From: Passalora sequoiae
Lineage: Eukaryota > Ascomycota > Dothideomycetes > Mycosphaerellales > Mycosphaerellaceae
Assembly: GCA_013248845.1 (NCBI GenBank)
Contig: WSQC01000013.1
Location: forward strand, 434,001 to 498,000
Reading direction: 5' to 3'
Length of the DNA: 64,000 nt
Part shown: positions 54,246-64,000 of the stretch, one piece after another
Position numbering within the stretch: the first letter of the stretch is position 1
Layout of the letters: each line of letters starts with the position of its first letter
Notes under the pieces: model-generated
What the model was told of the DNA's origin: nothing
Seen by the model: only the letters and a program-made list of their open reading frames with translations
The model's database searches: none
Program-made: the position numbers and the translations under genes

Positions 54246-54994
54246 ATGCAAATGTAAGTCACATCATAATCCCGAGCGCTACCGAGGCATGTGCTGATGA
54301 CTCTTTCTACAGCTTCGTAAAGACCCTCACCGGCAAGACCATCACCCTCGAGGTTGAGTCGAGCGACACCATTGACAATGTCAAGAGCAAGATCCAGGAC
54401 AAGGAAGGCATTCCTCCGGACCAGCAGCGCTTGATCTTTGCTGGCAAGCAACTTGAAGATGGCCGTACGCTGTCGGACTACAACATCCAGAAGGAGAGCA
54501 CTCTCCACCTTGTCCTTCGCCTTCGTGGTGGTATGCAGATTTTCGTCAAGACCTTGACTGGCAAGACGATCACGCTCGAAGTCGAGTCTTCGGACACCAT
54601 CGACAACGTCAAGTCGAAGATTCAGGACAAGGAGGGTATCCCGCCTGATCAGCAGCGCTTGATCTTCGCCGGCAAGCAACTTGAGGACGGTCGCACTCTA
54701 TCCGACTACAACATCCAAAAGGAATCGACACTCCACCTGGTGCTCCGTCTCCGTGGCGGTATGCAAATCTTCGTCAAGACTTTAACTGGCAAGACGATCA
54801 CACTCGAAGTAGAATCATCAGACACAATCGACAACGTGAAATCGAAGATTCAAGACAAGGAGGGTATCCCACCTGACCAGCAGCGTCTGATCTTCGCAGG
54901 AAAGCAGCTCGAGGACGGCCGTACGCTCTCAGATTACAACATCCAGAAGGAATCGACGTTGCACCTGGTGTTGCGTCTGCGCGGTGGACAATAG
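54246..54994 (+). CDS. UBI4: polyubiquitin, three head-to-tail units
   Basis: Encodes three ubiquitin monomers of 76 aa in tandem plus one extra C-terminal Gln, 229 aa. Ubiquitin C-terminal hydrolases cut after each RLRGG to release free ubiquitin, and the extra Gln blocks premature conjugation. Exon 1 is 8 nt (54246-54253, ATGCAAAT) and exon 2 is 54313-54994; the 59-nt intron splits codon 3, so the start reads [12 protein letters not shown]. All three units look identical in protein sequence and carry the seven lysines (K6, 11, 27, 29, 33, 48 and 63), while the DNA of the units differs at many silent sites. The symbol follows the yeast polyubiquitin gene. Confidence 0.98.
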
Positions 54995-55551
54995 GCGCGA
55001 GATTGATGTGCTATTGAGCATTTGCATATGAATTTACGACACCGACATGCATGGAGTTATCGGAAGGAGCGATCGCCGGCGAGCGGTCATGCAAATAGCA
55101 TTGGATTGACATGGATTCTAGCGGCTCTTCACGAGCTTTTGCAGCTGTGTACCGACTCTCGTTTCCTGTCTTATTTCACGTAATGTTCATGAATGTTGCA
55201 ACGTGACTTATCGAGCGCGTCATACTTATTAGCGATGGCCGATATCGCAGATCTACATGCCGCGGTTGCTGTACGGGCGCTAGTTCTTGACCAGCAAAAA
55301 TATGTCTCACTGTATCTACTGCCTACTACGTAGACATCAACATCCCAAAGATTTGACTTGCTGCGCTGGTTTTGGGGAGGCTGTGGCAAGGGCGAGTTGC
55401 TTACAGCAGCAGCTGCAGCAGCATCTCTGACCTTCACACGGCCCAGACCGAATTCCTCTCACGAGCCACTTCTTCCGTGAGTAGCACACGATATCGATAA
55501 CACGATGCATGCTTGCGCAGTAGGTCTGGCATCACTTGCACCCTTCTTCTA
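54995..55551. other. intergenic, nothing recognised
   Basis: Polyubiquitin 3' flank and promoter of the RING-UBP gene. No gene seen. Confidence 0.5.
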
Positions 55552-57702
55552 ATGCCTTCATACTTTTTCCATTTGAAGCTCGAGCTCTACTCAACTCCAG
55601 TCGACAGCAAGCGCTCCAAACTCTTCCGTGGGCAGCTCGGCAACACATATATACCCCGGCCAGGAACAGATATCTTCAAAACTGCCTTGCCAGCGCATAG
55701 GAAAGGTCACTGGACGAGTCGCAAGCCGACCGCCAGGCCCTACGCCAACTCGATAGATACGCCGACGATAGACGCCGCTACATCTGGCTGTCAACGTTCA
55801 CGATCAACGCATCAACGCATATCACCACCGAGCGGCATTCTCGAGTCGCATGGCAACGCTCTGCTGCTACCTGAACGCAGCCTGAGATTAAGGAAAGAGA
55901 CGCCATCTTCACCGAGATTATCGTCGACAACGAAGCACTCGCACAAGGCGGCAGCAGAAGATTGGCGATACGACGCTGTGGAAATTGAAAGCATAGACAT
56001 GGAGATCAGCAAGGTCAAAGGTACCACAAGTAATGGCCTGCATACAAAGGCTGTTTACGTGCCGTCTGATCCTATAGCAACAGAGGTAGGATATGGCGTC
56101 GTGCATCTATACCGAGACTCGGAGGAATCTGCCATTCTGGATGAAGACGCACTACCACGAAAGAGCTTGGAGAGGACCTCTAAGGACGACGGCAGGGATA
56201 CATTCAATCCAGACGATTGTACCACGCTCTGTATAGTAGCAGTACCCTCGTGGATGTCGCCCGCGGACCTTCTTGGCTTCGTTGGTGACCAAGCCAGAGA
56301 GGATGTCTCGCATTTTCGTTTGATCAGAACGAGTCAGGCCAACAAGTATATGGTTCTTTTGAAGTTCCGATCTGCCAAGAAGGCGCGAGACTGGCAAAAG
56401 CTGTACAACGGAAGAACGTTCAACGATGCAACACCAGAGAGCTGCCACGTAGTCCACATCAAAAGTGTCGAATTTCTGACTCCAGACGCAGGTGCAGACT
56501 CTGGCACAGGAACCAAGTTTCCACGTAACATGAACGACCCGTTCACTGCTGTAGCCAACACCACAAACGTAGCCAGCAAGAGCTTGCTCAGCAGGCCATT
56601 GGCTCCACCACCTCCAAATCTCCTCGAGCTGCCGACATGTCCCGTGTGCTTGGAACGTATGGACGAAACCACTGGTCTGCTAACGATTCTCTGTCAGCAT
56701 GTCTTCCACTGTGCTTGTCTCGAAAAGTGGCAAGGCTCAGGTTGTCCAGTCTGCAGATACACGCACTCACCGTCATACACCTTTCCTTATCCGCGACCAA
56801 GAGACGGTGCTGAGTTGGACCAAGAAGAAACTGAGCCTCTGTGCTCGGTCTGCGCAGGGACTAACAATCTGTGGATCTGCTTAATCTGTGGCAACATTGG
56901 CTGCGGTCGCTACGATGGAGCTCACGCGTACGATCACTACGAGAGTACGAGCCACTGCTATGCTATGGATATCAATACACAACATGTCTGGGACTACGCT
57001 GGAGATGGCTATGTACATCGACTTATCCAGAGCAAACCGGTCGCAGAGTCAAGCGGTAGGAGCATGATCGACATGCCAATGCGACAAAGACACGAGAACG
57101 AAGCATTCCGCGCCGAGGGCAGCGACAGCGTGCCGAGAGAAAAGATGGAGAATATGGCGTCGGAGTATACGTACCTTCTTACGTCGCAGCTCGAAGGTCA
57201 ACGTCGCTACTTCGAGGAACAAGTCGAGCGCGCAGTGGATAAAGCATCGCAAGCCTCCGCTCGAGCCGAAGAAGCTGCCCATTCGGCCATCAAAGCTCAA
57301 GCTCAACTCGAAGATGCGCGTGCTGATAGACAAGCCATGAGCGAGAACCTGTCGCGAGTCGAGAAGGCACTCGAAAAGGCCGACAAAGCCCGCGCTAAAT
57401 TCGAGCAAATGGCTCGAGACATGTCGTCTCAATTGCGAGAGGAGAAGACCATGAATGAGGGACTGCTCAAACGTGTCAAAGCCGTGGAAGAAGCGGCTGA
57501 GAAGGCCAACAAGGAGAAGGAGAAGGCTATTGAGGAGAAGAGGGAGTTGGAGGAAATGAACCATGATCTGACCATGTTCATCTCTAGCCAGGAGAAAGTG
57601 AAGGAGTTGCAGGCGGCTGGGGAGGAAGTTGTGGATGGCAGTGTCAGTGTGCCTGAGCCGCCGGCGGCAAAGAAGGGAAAGGGAAAGGGTAGGAAGAAGT
57701 GA
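55552..57702 (+). CDS. BRAP2/Etp1-type RING and UBP zinc-finger E3 ligase
   Basis: Homologue of animal BRAP2/IMP and yeast Etp1, a ubiquitin ligase that binds ubiquitin through a UBP-type zinc finger. The start chosen is ATG 55552 (MPSYFFHLKLELY, 716 aa, no intron), which matches the family start. The BRAP2 RRM-like domain (about 215-310) reads TTLCIVAVPSWMSPADLL, HFRLIRTSQANKYMVLLKF and CHVVHIKSVEF. The RING-H2 domain (about 362-405) is CPVCLERMDE, LCQHVFHCACLEKW and CPVCR. The UBP finger (about 430-490) is CSVCAGTNNLWICLICGNIGC, with GRYDGAHAYDHYESTSHCYAM following. A long charged coiled coil (about 535-680) and a Lys/Gly tail (KKGKGKGRKK) complete it. All zinc ligands appear present. Confidence 0.95.
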   Translation: MPSYFFHLKLELYSTPVDSKRSKLFRGQLGNTYIPRPGTDIFKTALPAHRKGHWTSRKPTARPYANSIDTPTIDAATSGCQRSRSTHQRISPPSGILESHGNALLLPERSLRLRKETPSSPRLSSTTKHSHKAAAEDWRYDAVEIESIDMEISKVKGTTSNGLHTKAVYVPSDPIATEVGYGVVHLYRDSEESAILDEDALPRKSLERTSKDDGRDTFNPDDCTTLCIVAVPSWMSPADLLGFVGDQAREDVSHFRLIRTSQANKYMVLLKFRSAKKARDWQKLYNGRTFNDATPESCHVVHIKSVEFLTPDAGADSGTGTKFPRNMNDPFTAVANTTNVASKSLLSRPLAPPPPNLLELPTCPVCLERMDETTGLLTILCQHVFHCACLEKWQGSGCPVCRYTHSPSYTFPYPRPRDGAELDQEETEPLCSVCAGTNNLWICLICGNIGCGRYDGAHAYDHYESTSHCYAMDINTQHVWDYAGDGYVHRLIQSKPVAESSGRSMIDMPMRQRHENEAFRAEGSDSVPREKMENMASEYTYLLTSQLEGQRRYFEEQVERAVDKASQASARAEEAAHSAIKAQAQLEDARADRQAMSENLSRVEKALEKADKARAKFEQMARDMSSQLREEKTMNEGLLKRVKAVEEAAEKANKEKEKAIEEKRELEEMNHDLTMFISSQEKVKELQAAGEEVVDGSVSVPEPPAAKKGKGKGRKK

Positions 57703-58065
57703 TCGTGTGATCCATCGTGGTATGGTCAAGTCATCTCGATTTGGCAAGCGCTCGTTTTGAAATGAGTTTCTGATTACGTAGCGAAGATACCCGATATGGC
57801 GCGTTGGAATTGTGTTAACCTCAGTAGTATCATCATCAGTCTTGATTCATACACCTTTTCAGTTATGTACTCTGATCGATCGAGATGCATTCGCTATTAT
57901 GCTACGCTCATACATCCTATCAGCGTCTGGTATCTGCAACAATGTACATACGCGCATGCGCCATGCCGGATCGAACGCTAAATGTGCAAATACGCCGCCT
58001 GTCATATGATCGCGATGGCAATGGGTATCGTCTGGGTGGTACTCTCGTGCTCCTTCAGGTTCTCT
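57703..58065. other. convergent intergenic spacer
   Basis: Shared 3' region of the RING-UBP ligase and Pds5. Nothing else seen. Confidence 0.5.
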
Positions 58066-61000
58066 CTATGCCTCGAGCTCGCTTGGCGGATCTGACAGCT
58101 CTCCACCGCTGTCGCTCGGCAAATCAAATTCGTCGTTTTTCTTCTTCGCCGCTATTCTGGCGGATCGCGTGACATGTGTTGATAATATCTTCTTCCGCGC
58201 TGCTTTTCTGCTGACAAAATGTTTCTGTACTGATGCTGGTGTCGGCTTCTTCGCCGAGGCGTCCAGTGGTGTCTGGTCGCTGGTTGGTGGCGTGGTAGAA
58301 GACACATTCTCTTTGTTGGCTTCGTCATCCTCATCGTCGCGCCCCTGCCACTTCTCCAACTCTTCGTCATCATCGCTACTGTCGCCATCTGCGTAGCTCT
58401 TCGCGTTCGAGACTCGCGTGCTTTTTCTTCGCTCAGAGCTTGGAACGTCCTCGCTTGGCAGCTTCTTCGGTGTTTTTGCTTTGTGAGACTTTGGTTCCTT
58501 GAGCACTTTGCGGACTTTCTCTGACTTCACTTTCGCTGCAGAATTCTTGGCTTTCTTTGCAGCTTTCTTTGAGCCGTCACCGTCAGCCTTACGCTTCTTC
58601 GATTTTCTGGTCATGCGATCCTTGACAATATCTTCAAGGTCTTCTGCCAGATCAGCTGGCAAGAACCTCTTGTCAGCAATTTCCTGCGCGATGGCATGAC
58701 TAGGCATGTTGGAGTAGAGGGCCGACGGCATTTTGATCTTGGTCGGTGTGATCTGTAACGACCATTGTTTGATGTCGGCGAAGTAACGAATGATCGATTC
58801 TGCCATCTCCGATAAGATGTACAAATTCTCGCTTTTCTCCGGCGCTATGGCATCTTGAAGCTGTTTGGGTCGTAGCGAGACAGCATAGAGCTGACCCAGA
58901 TTCTTCTCGTTGGCGACGATTCTCAGGTAGTAGAGGATGTACTCGACGAAGTCCTCTAAATCGTGTCTCTCCGACGAGAAGTCTGGATGGTGCGCAAGTA
59001 CACTGAAGTAGTGAGACAGCACGCCCTCCAAGCCATGCTTCTCCGCTTTGGAGAATGCTATAACTCGTGCCCCGAGGAAAGTCGTCGTACGCTCCTTCAG
59101 ATCCTTTTGAGGCTCGTATGCGTACAAGAACAGCAGCGAAAAGAACTTGCGATTCAGCTTCGCTTGGCTGAGATACTTGCGTAAAGTGTCGTTGAAGCCA
59201 GTCCGCACCTCGGGTGCCTCATCTTGAACAATTTTGGTGAGTCTATTGAAATCTCGAGGTGCTAGCAGACGCTCGAGCAATTTGTCGCAGCACAATTTCA
59301 GGATCAGCTTGCCAGCAGCAAGCCTCAGCTGTATCCGATAGCTTTTGGGCGTGGACGTGTCATCTTTCGACAGCTCGCCCTCTTTGTCAATGATGGTATT
59401 AAGAAGTCTGAAGACACGATTGCCCTTGGCCCTGAGACGATCGCCTAGCTCCACATCATCGGCATCTGGCAGTTCGCCGCGCAGTGAATTCACGATTATT
59501 TTCAGGGACAAAAGTTTGGCAGTGAGGATATCGTCCACGTTATTCGCTTCTGTTGTGTCAGCAGTATCTTCATTACTGCTTTGTCCAATAATCGTTGCCG
59601 CAATATCGTCAATTGCATCGTGGTAATCTTCCGTCTGATGGCTTGCAAGCAGTCTCAGCTGACCGAGCGCTGCGAGCTTTGCAAGATAGTGGTCGCCACC
59701 AGCTTTGAAGTCCTTGAGACAAGTCTTCACGATGTCCCGAATATACATGTCCTTCTTGTCCGCCGAAGACACTATGACGGTCACTGCATGCTTGGCTGTT
59801 GTTGGGGGAGTACCTCGAGTCGCAAACTTCGTCATGGCCTGGAAGAACTCCCGATTGCCTGATATATCATGCGGGAAGCGCCTCGCAAAGCCAGCGCACG
59901 CTTTCAGCGATTCCACCGCGGCAGGACCGTTCGAACTGGTGGATGATGGTGCGTCCCGCTGTAAAGCCTCGCATAGCTCCTGAACGTGCAGCTTGAAGAT
60001 GGTAGGTGCATTTTTGGCGATGTTTTCTACCATGATTTGTGCAGCTTGTGCTAGACCTTTGTCGTCTGTACGCGAAATCTCGATGAATGCTGGGACGTGG
60101 CTCTTGTTGAACACTAGCATGGCGACCGAGCGCAGCAATGGCAATAAAGTTGGCAGGCATCTGCCCATATCGTCAGATGCTGTTTCCAAGCGCTTTGATA
60201 ACTCTTTCATCGCATTGACGACCTTCTTGTAATCACTTTCCGGCGACATGGCGAATTTGACAAGTGCATAATTGCGACGATCGTATTGCTTCACAAACAG
60301 CTCGAGGTGTTCTGTTGCCACTGAAGTGTTTGGGAATTGCTCCGCGAGCTTGCCAATGAGTAGTCGGATGATTCTGGCAGACTCCTTGTTGCTCTTTTTG
60401 TCGAGCTCGCCACTGACTTTGTCGGCCTCGTCCAAAATGTTGATTAGGTACTTGGCCAAAGAAGCCCCCTTAATGAACAAGTGGATGAAGACTTGATGAG
60501 CTTTCGAGTCAAGATCGCGCACCAGTGTAAGTATTCTCTCGACGCGCAACCGATTAGGATCATCGATGATCACCCCTTGACTATCTGCAATGCGCTGGGG
60601 ATTACCGATTGTCGCGGGTTTAGGCTTGATGGGAGGGTACCCTATGGGAAGCAGCAATTCATGCAATGCATTTTGCACGTCAGCGTGGATTGATGGATTG
60701 TTGACAAAAGTTGTAACAAGGATGCTTGAAGGAAGTGTGCCCACAAGTTCCCGGACATGCTCACTGCCTTCTGTGATGGCACCTGCGGCGACACCCCATA
60801 TACGTCCCACTAAATATGTGGCGGCTGATCGCACCAGCTGCTTGGGATCCTTCATCCGCGCAGCGAGATTGTTAAGCGCCGAGCCTTCTGTTGTGGCGCT
60901 CCCGCTGCTGCCTAGCTTCGTTATAATGGTATGGTAGTCGAATGAAGCAATCGCGCGCACTGCGGCCAAGCGAACCTTTTCGTCGTTATCGAGCAACGCA

Positions 61001-62478
61001 TCAGAAAACCTACGGAGGAGGAGCGACTCCTGGTCCCGATCTAAGCCTTTGCCGCCACCATTCGTGAGCAGGATGCGACCAACCTCGCCGACCCATGCAG
61101 TTCGTACTTGAGCCGACTTGTCGTTGCGGCGATCGAAAAAGGTTTCGTAAGTGGTGGGATATACCGAAGAGAAAGCCTGCGGTGCCGCTGGCTTCAGAAG
61201 TACATTATGTATCGCCTGGCTTGCATATGGTTCGAGACTCTGCGGAGGATACGCTGCAGGCTCGAGTTTTGTGGGTGGCGGAGGACCTGCTGCGCCAATG
61301 CCAGAGATCATGTCACCCACGGTCTCTACCGCTAGGGTACGTAAAGACACATTCTCTGCTCCCAGCTCAGTCTCAAGTTGAGGTATCACGTTCCGAATGA
61401 CTGTAGGGCACGACCGCCATAATTCTCGCAACAGCCGGTGCGCCTTGTTCACCTCGACCAGATCGTCCTCTGAGGGTCGGATAACCAACCCAGAATCCGA
61501 GTCATCGTCACTGTCGTCATGCGAACGCTTTTTGCTCTTGTGCTTATTAGGCTTCGCAACTGCCATTGCCTCGGATGCATCGATCATGACGCCGTTGAAG
61601 TAAGTTCCGACGAAGCGAACCATCTTCTCCGAGCAGCTATTGCATACAGATCGCGCCATATTGTACGCCGCAGGTACTTCATACATCGTGGGCCCCTCCT
61701 GCTCGGTGCCTCTCTTGCCTGGATGTAGACTTGGGTCGGCTCGCAGGAATTGAGCAAGCAGTGATTCTACCACGTCAGCAGGCAACACTGCACTTTCGTC
61801 GATGAGCGTTACGAGCATTCCCGTTAAATTGAACTCGACGTTCTTCGATATGTGTTCGCCATTGCTTCCCTGAGCAGTATCTCCTAACACGTCAAAGGCG
61901 TTGTTGAACAACGTCTGCATAAGTTTGTCGGCTCCAGGCAGGTCAGTGAGCAATACAATGCTCTTGATGCTGTTGAGCGACTCAATGATCTTCAGATGCT
62001 GCGCAGTGTATGCATCGAGCGGGTCTTTAAGCGCAAGGACAATATTGGTGACGATCAGACTGAATATCTCCTTCAGCTGGCCTGTCTTGTACGGCGCGTT
62101 AGGCGCGAGAAGCCTGAACATCTCGACAATGCATAACACTGTCCATGCTCTCACTCCGCTGTCTTTGTGTCCAAGCAACAGGGTGCTGGCGAGTTCCTGC
62201 GCTTTTGGCTCGAATGACTTTCTGTGGGCGTCTTCCTGGTCGAGGTCCTTGAGCTCGTCGTACAATGTCTGTAACCGTTGCAACAGGTCCGTCACAGGAA
62301 TGGGTTTGCCAGCGCGCCATGTCACCGCTTGGCTGAACTGCAGTACATGCGCACCTTCTTGTTGGTCAACATCCATCTCGTCCATCTCTTCATGTCTCTG
62401 TCCGGCTTCCACTTCCACCTCTTCTTCTGCCTCTACTGCGGCCGGACTTGGCTCCTTGTTTCTCCTCCGTCGTGCCAT
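58066..62478 (-). CDS. PDS5: sister-chromatid cohesion protein Pds5
   Basis: Cohesin-associated HEAT-repeat protein (BimD/Spo76/Pds5) that regulates cohesin loading, acetylation and release. The 1470-aa intronless frame starts MARRRRNKEPSPA. Family blocks are LLQRLQTLYDELKDLDQE, ELASTLLLGHKDSGVRAWTV and CIVEMFRLLAPNAPY. DKLMQTLFNNAFDV and DVVESLLAQFLRADP are also clear. HEAT repeats continue to about residue 1190. The last 200 residues are basic and disordered, with clusters KSKKRKADGDGSKKAAKKAK and RKSTRVSNAKSYADG. Acidic patches SSDDDEELE and DLPSDSGGELSDPPSELEA close it. Length matches fungal Pds5. It is divergent from the catalase-like gene. Confidence 0.95.
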   Translation of the reverse strand: MARRRRNKEPSPAAVEAEEEVEVEAGQRHEEMDEMDVDQQEGAHVLQFSQAVTWRAGKPIPVTDLLQRLQTLYDELKDLDQEDAHRKSFEPKAQELASTLLLGHKDSGVRAWTVLCIVEMFRLLAPNAPYKTGQLKEIFSLIVTNIVLALKDPLDAYTAQHLKIIESLNSIKSIVLLTDLPGADKLMQTLFNNAFDVLGDTAQGSNGEHISKNVEFNLTGMLVTLIDESAVLPADVVESLLAQFLRADPSLHPGKRGTEQEGPTMYEVPAAYNMARSVCNSCSEKMVRFVGTYFNGVMIDASEAMAVAKPNKHKSKKRSHDDSDDDSDSGLVIRPSEDDLVEVNKAHRLLRELWRSCPTVIRNVIPQLETELGAENVSLRTLAVETVGDMISGIGAAGPPPPTKLEPAAYPPQSLEPYASQAIHNVLLKPAAPQAFSSVYPTTYETFFDRRNDKSAQVRTAWVGEVGRILLTNGGGKGLDRDQESLLLRRFSDALLDNDEKVRLAAVRAIASFDYHTIITKLGSSGSATTEGSALNNLAARMKDPKQLVRSAATYLVGRIWGVAAGAITEGSEHVRELVGTLPSSILVTTFVNNPSIHADVQNALHELLLPIGYPPIKPKPATIGNPQRIADSQGVIIDDPNRLRVERILTLVRDLDSKAHQVFIHLFIKGASLAKYLINILDEADKVSGELDKKSNKESARIIRLLIGKLAEQFPNTSVATEHLELFVKQYDRRNYALVKFAMSPESDYKKVVNAMKELSKRLETASDDMGRCLPTLLPLLRSVAMLVFNKSHVPAFIEISRTDDKGLAQAAQIMVENIAKNAPTIFKLHVQELCEALQRDAPSSTSSNGPAAVESLKACAGFARRFPHDISGNREFFQAMTKFATRGTPPTTAKHAVTVIVSSADKKDMYIRDIVKTCLKDFKAGGDHYLAKLAALGQLRLLASHQTEDYHDAIDDIAATIIGQSSNEDTADTTEANNVDDILTAKLLSLKIIVNSLRGELPDADDVELGDRLRAKGNRVFRLLNTIIDKEGELSKDDTSTPKSYRIQLRLAAGKLILKLCCDKLLERLLAPRDFNRLTKIVQDEAPEVRTGFNDTLRKYLSQAKLNRKFFSLLFLYAYEPQKDLKERTTTFLGARVIAFSKAEKHGLEGVLSHYFSVLAHHPDFSSERHDLEDFVEYILYYLRIVANEKNLGQLYAVSLRPKQLQDAIAPEKSENLYILSEMAESIIRYFADIKQWSLQITPTKIKMPSALYSNMPSHAIAQEIADKRFLPADLAEDLEDIVKDRMTRKSKKRKADGDGSKKAAKKAKNSAAKVKSEKVRKVLKEPKSHKAKTPKKLPSEDVPSSERRKSTRVSNAKSYADGDSSDDDEELEKWQGRDDEDDEANKENVSSTTPPTSDQTPLDASAKKPTPASVQKHFVSRKAARKKILSTHVTRSARIAAKKKNDEFDLPSDSGGELSDPPSELEA

Positions 62479-63390
62479 GTTGATCGCGTGAGTAGTGGTT
62501 GACGGATTGTCACAGTCGCGAGCAAGCCCGCATGCGCCAATGAGCGCGTTCGTTGGCGCCGGGGTCGCGAAGTTCGGACTCGAGGGAGATCATGGAAGGT
62601 CTGAGAATGCGGGAGTCGCGTGTAACTTAACGAGACACGGTTCGCGTCAAGATCACAGTCTCCACTTTTTGCTGCAGGTGGCCGTGGGGTCTAAAACCGC
62701 AGAATTATTGACGACACTTCACTAACAATAGTCTCATGATCATCATGGTCATATATCACACAAATCGTCAAACATTCAATGCCAGCTCCACTACAGCCGA
62801 GTGGTTTGCCATGTGCTACACGGCAGCCGAAAGCAGATGCGCTGAAGCTTTGCGGTGGAAAAGCTTCTTTCGTGAAGTTGAGTAAGACACCAACTTCAAG
62901 TCCAGCGATTTGAAGCGTCCGTGTCCCATGGAGCACCCTACGCCACCGGTGGATAGAAAGAGAGCTGTCCAGAAACACGACGACCTCGCTGAGCATGTCA
63001 CCATTGTCTTAATATGCCATGCTCATGGCCTGCCATTGTGGTATGCCCAAGCGAGGTTTTCTGTCCTCTTGCAGTAGTCACGCCAGCTACGACGTAGCAC
63101 GTGGCATTTTCGTGCTGCTCTCGCACGACAACTTCCATAGCGGGAAAGACGCCGCCAATATCAATGACGTTTGAGCAAAAGCTTCACCAAAGCTGACGAT
63201 AACATTCAGTGGTCGAGAACCATTGGGGACAGTACATGCATGCAGGTGGGAGGTCAGCCGTAAACGCGATGACGTCGCCCATACCAGAGGTGCTGCGACA
63301 TCACATAACAATATCAATATGTCACAAGCCTGAATCACTATCGTGTCGCTGCAAATCCTTCTCACACGCTCGCGCCTGACCATCACGACA
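62479..63390. promoter_or_regulatory. divergent promoter region, Pds5 / catalase-like gene
   Basis: A 0.9-kb spacer between divergent starts; no gene is supported within it and no specific site is claimed. Confidence 0.4.
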
Positions 63391-64000
63391 ATGCCTCTTC
63401 CGGATGATCGAAAGCTTCTCCAGCTCTCTGATGAACTCGTGGATACCATACGAGCCACGTTCGATACGCCAAAGAACTATAGACCGGGTCATTATTCTTC
63501 GTGCGGTTGCTTCGCGCGGTTGCTGATCATTGTACAGTGCATGCCAAGGGTCAGCTGGTGAAAGGGACCTTCACACCACACAGAAATGCCTCGAAGCTTT
63601 CCAGCGCGCCCATCTTCAAAAATGAGTCCACGCCCTTAATCATGCGTTTCAGCACGGACACTGGATTCAAGAACCTCCCGGACAATGGCGAGAACGGTTC
63701 TAGAGGATTCGCAATTCGCTTCGTCCTCAGCGAAGATGGCCACACCCACTACGACATCATCACAAACAACGCCTTCGGTTTCATCGTCAGCACCGGAGAA
63801 GGGTTCCTCGAACAATTCCAAGCAATGAAAGCCGGCAAGATGCAAGAATGGGTCGACAAGAACCCGCACGCAAAGTACTTTCAAGAAAACCAAACTCCCG
63901 CGCACTCATATTCTTTCGCAACAGAACAGTGGCATAGCGTTCACGCATTCAAATTCCGCAACGCCGAAGGCAAAGAACGTTTCTTTCGATGGAGACTCGT
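63391..64000 (+). CDS. small catalase-like haem protein (SrpA/catalase-related), 5' part
   Basis: Beginning of a catalase-superfamily gene cut by the window end. Exon 1 63391-63487 (MPLPDDRKLLQLSDELVDTI) and exon 2 from 63538, with a 50-nt intron (GTCATT..GTACAG); the join restores NYRPVHAKGQLVKGTF. The His in RPVHAKG is the distal haem His of catalases. Further family blocks are LIMRFSTDTGFKNLPDN, SRGFAIRFVLSEDG, DIITNNAFGFIVST and HAFKFRNAEGKERFFRW. The start directly at the barrel, without the long N-terminal arm of classic catalases, points to the smaller SrpA/catalase-related peroxidase class. The proximal Tyr lies beyond the window. No signal peptide. Confidence 0.9.

Noticed and set aside
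1..64000. tRNA, rRNA, telomere repeats and transposon ends
   Set aside because: I scanned by eye for T-loop-like GGTTCGA motifs, TTAGGG runs, long terminal or inverted repeats and transposase or reverse-transcriptase motifs and found none I could support. A covariance-model or repeat-finder search could still find weak cases.

Overview
This window looks like nuclear DNA of a filamentous ascomycete (Pezizomycotina). The multi-exon genes have short spliceosomal introns, mostly about 50-75 nt, with GT..AG ends and CTAAC/CTGAC-like branch sites. The gene content is fungal throughout: a Stu2-type TOG protein, Pds5, twinfilin, Pex26, Iwr1, an ING/Pho23-type PHD protein, a hybrid histidine kinase, a LaeA-like methyltransferase and S10 carboxypeptidases. 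A dothideomycete is my guess, from gene style only. There are no operons, ribosome binding sites, CRISPR arrays or recognisable transposons, and I found no tRNA or rRNA by eye.

Layout. 0-8 kb: an MFS transporter and a GAF-type hybrid histidine kinase, both on minus. 8-25.5 kb is a housekeeping stretch: Stu2/XMAP215 (-), PARN/CAF1-type deadenylase (-) divergent from Pex26 (+), a small SANT/Myb-like protein (+), Iwr1 (-), twinfilin (-) divergent from a 3-carboxymuconate cyclase-like propeller (+), and an unknown PPPPY-containing protein (-). 26-28 kb: a secreted S10 carboxypeptidase with a GPI-like tail. 30-35.6 kb: one very large secreted protein (1832 aa, one intron) with nine His/Cys-rich repeats and four PAN-like cysteine modules. 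38-43 kb: a dienelactone hydrolase and an ING-family PHD protein. 43-53.3 kb is accessory in character: an NmrA-like pseudogene, a small repeat-coding remnant, an uncharacterised multi-pass membrane protein, a decayed class I haem peroxidase, a cytochrome P450 and a divergently transcribed LaeA-like methyltransferase with ten exons, one of them 8 nt. 54-64 kb: three-unit polyubiquitin, a BRAP2/Etp1-type RING-UBP ligase, Pds5, and the 5' part of a small catalase-like gene cut by the window end.

Where splicing was worked out, the exon lengths sum to a multiple of three and the reading frame is continuous across all junctions. Functional calls rest on motif recognition and were not searched against any database. 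The most unusual items are the His/Cys-repeat surface protein, the 8-nt microexon and the two pseudogenes near 43-48 kb.
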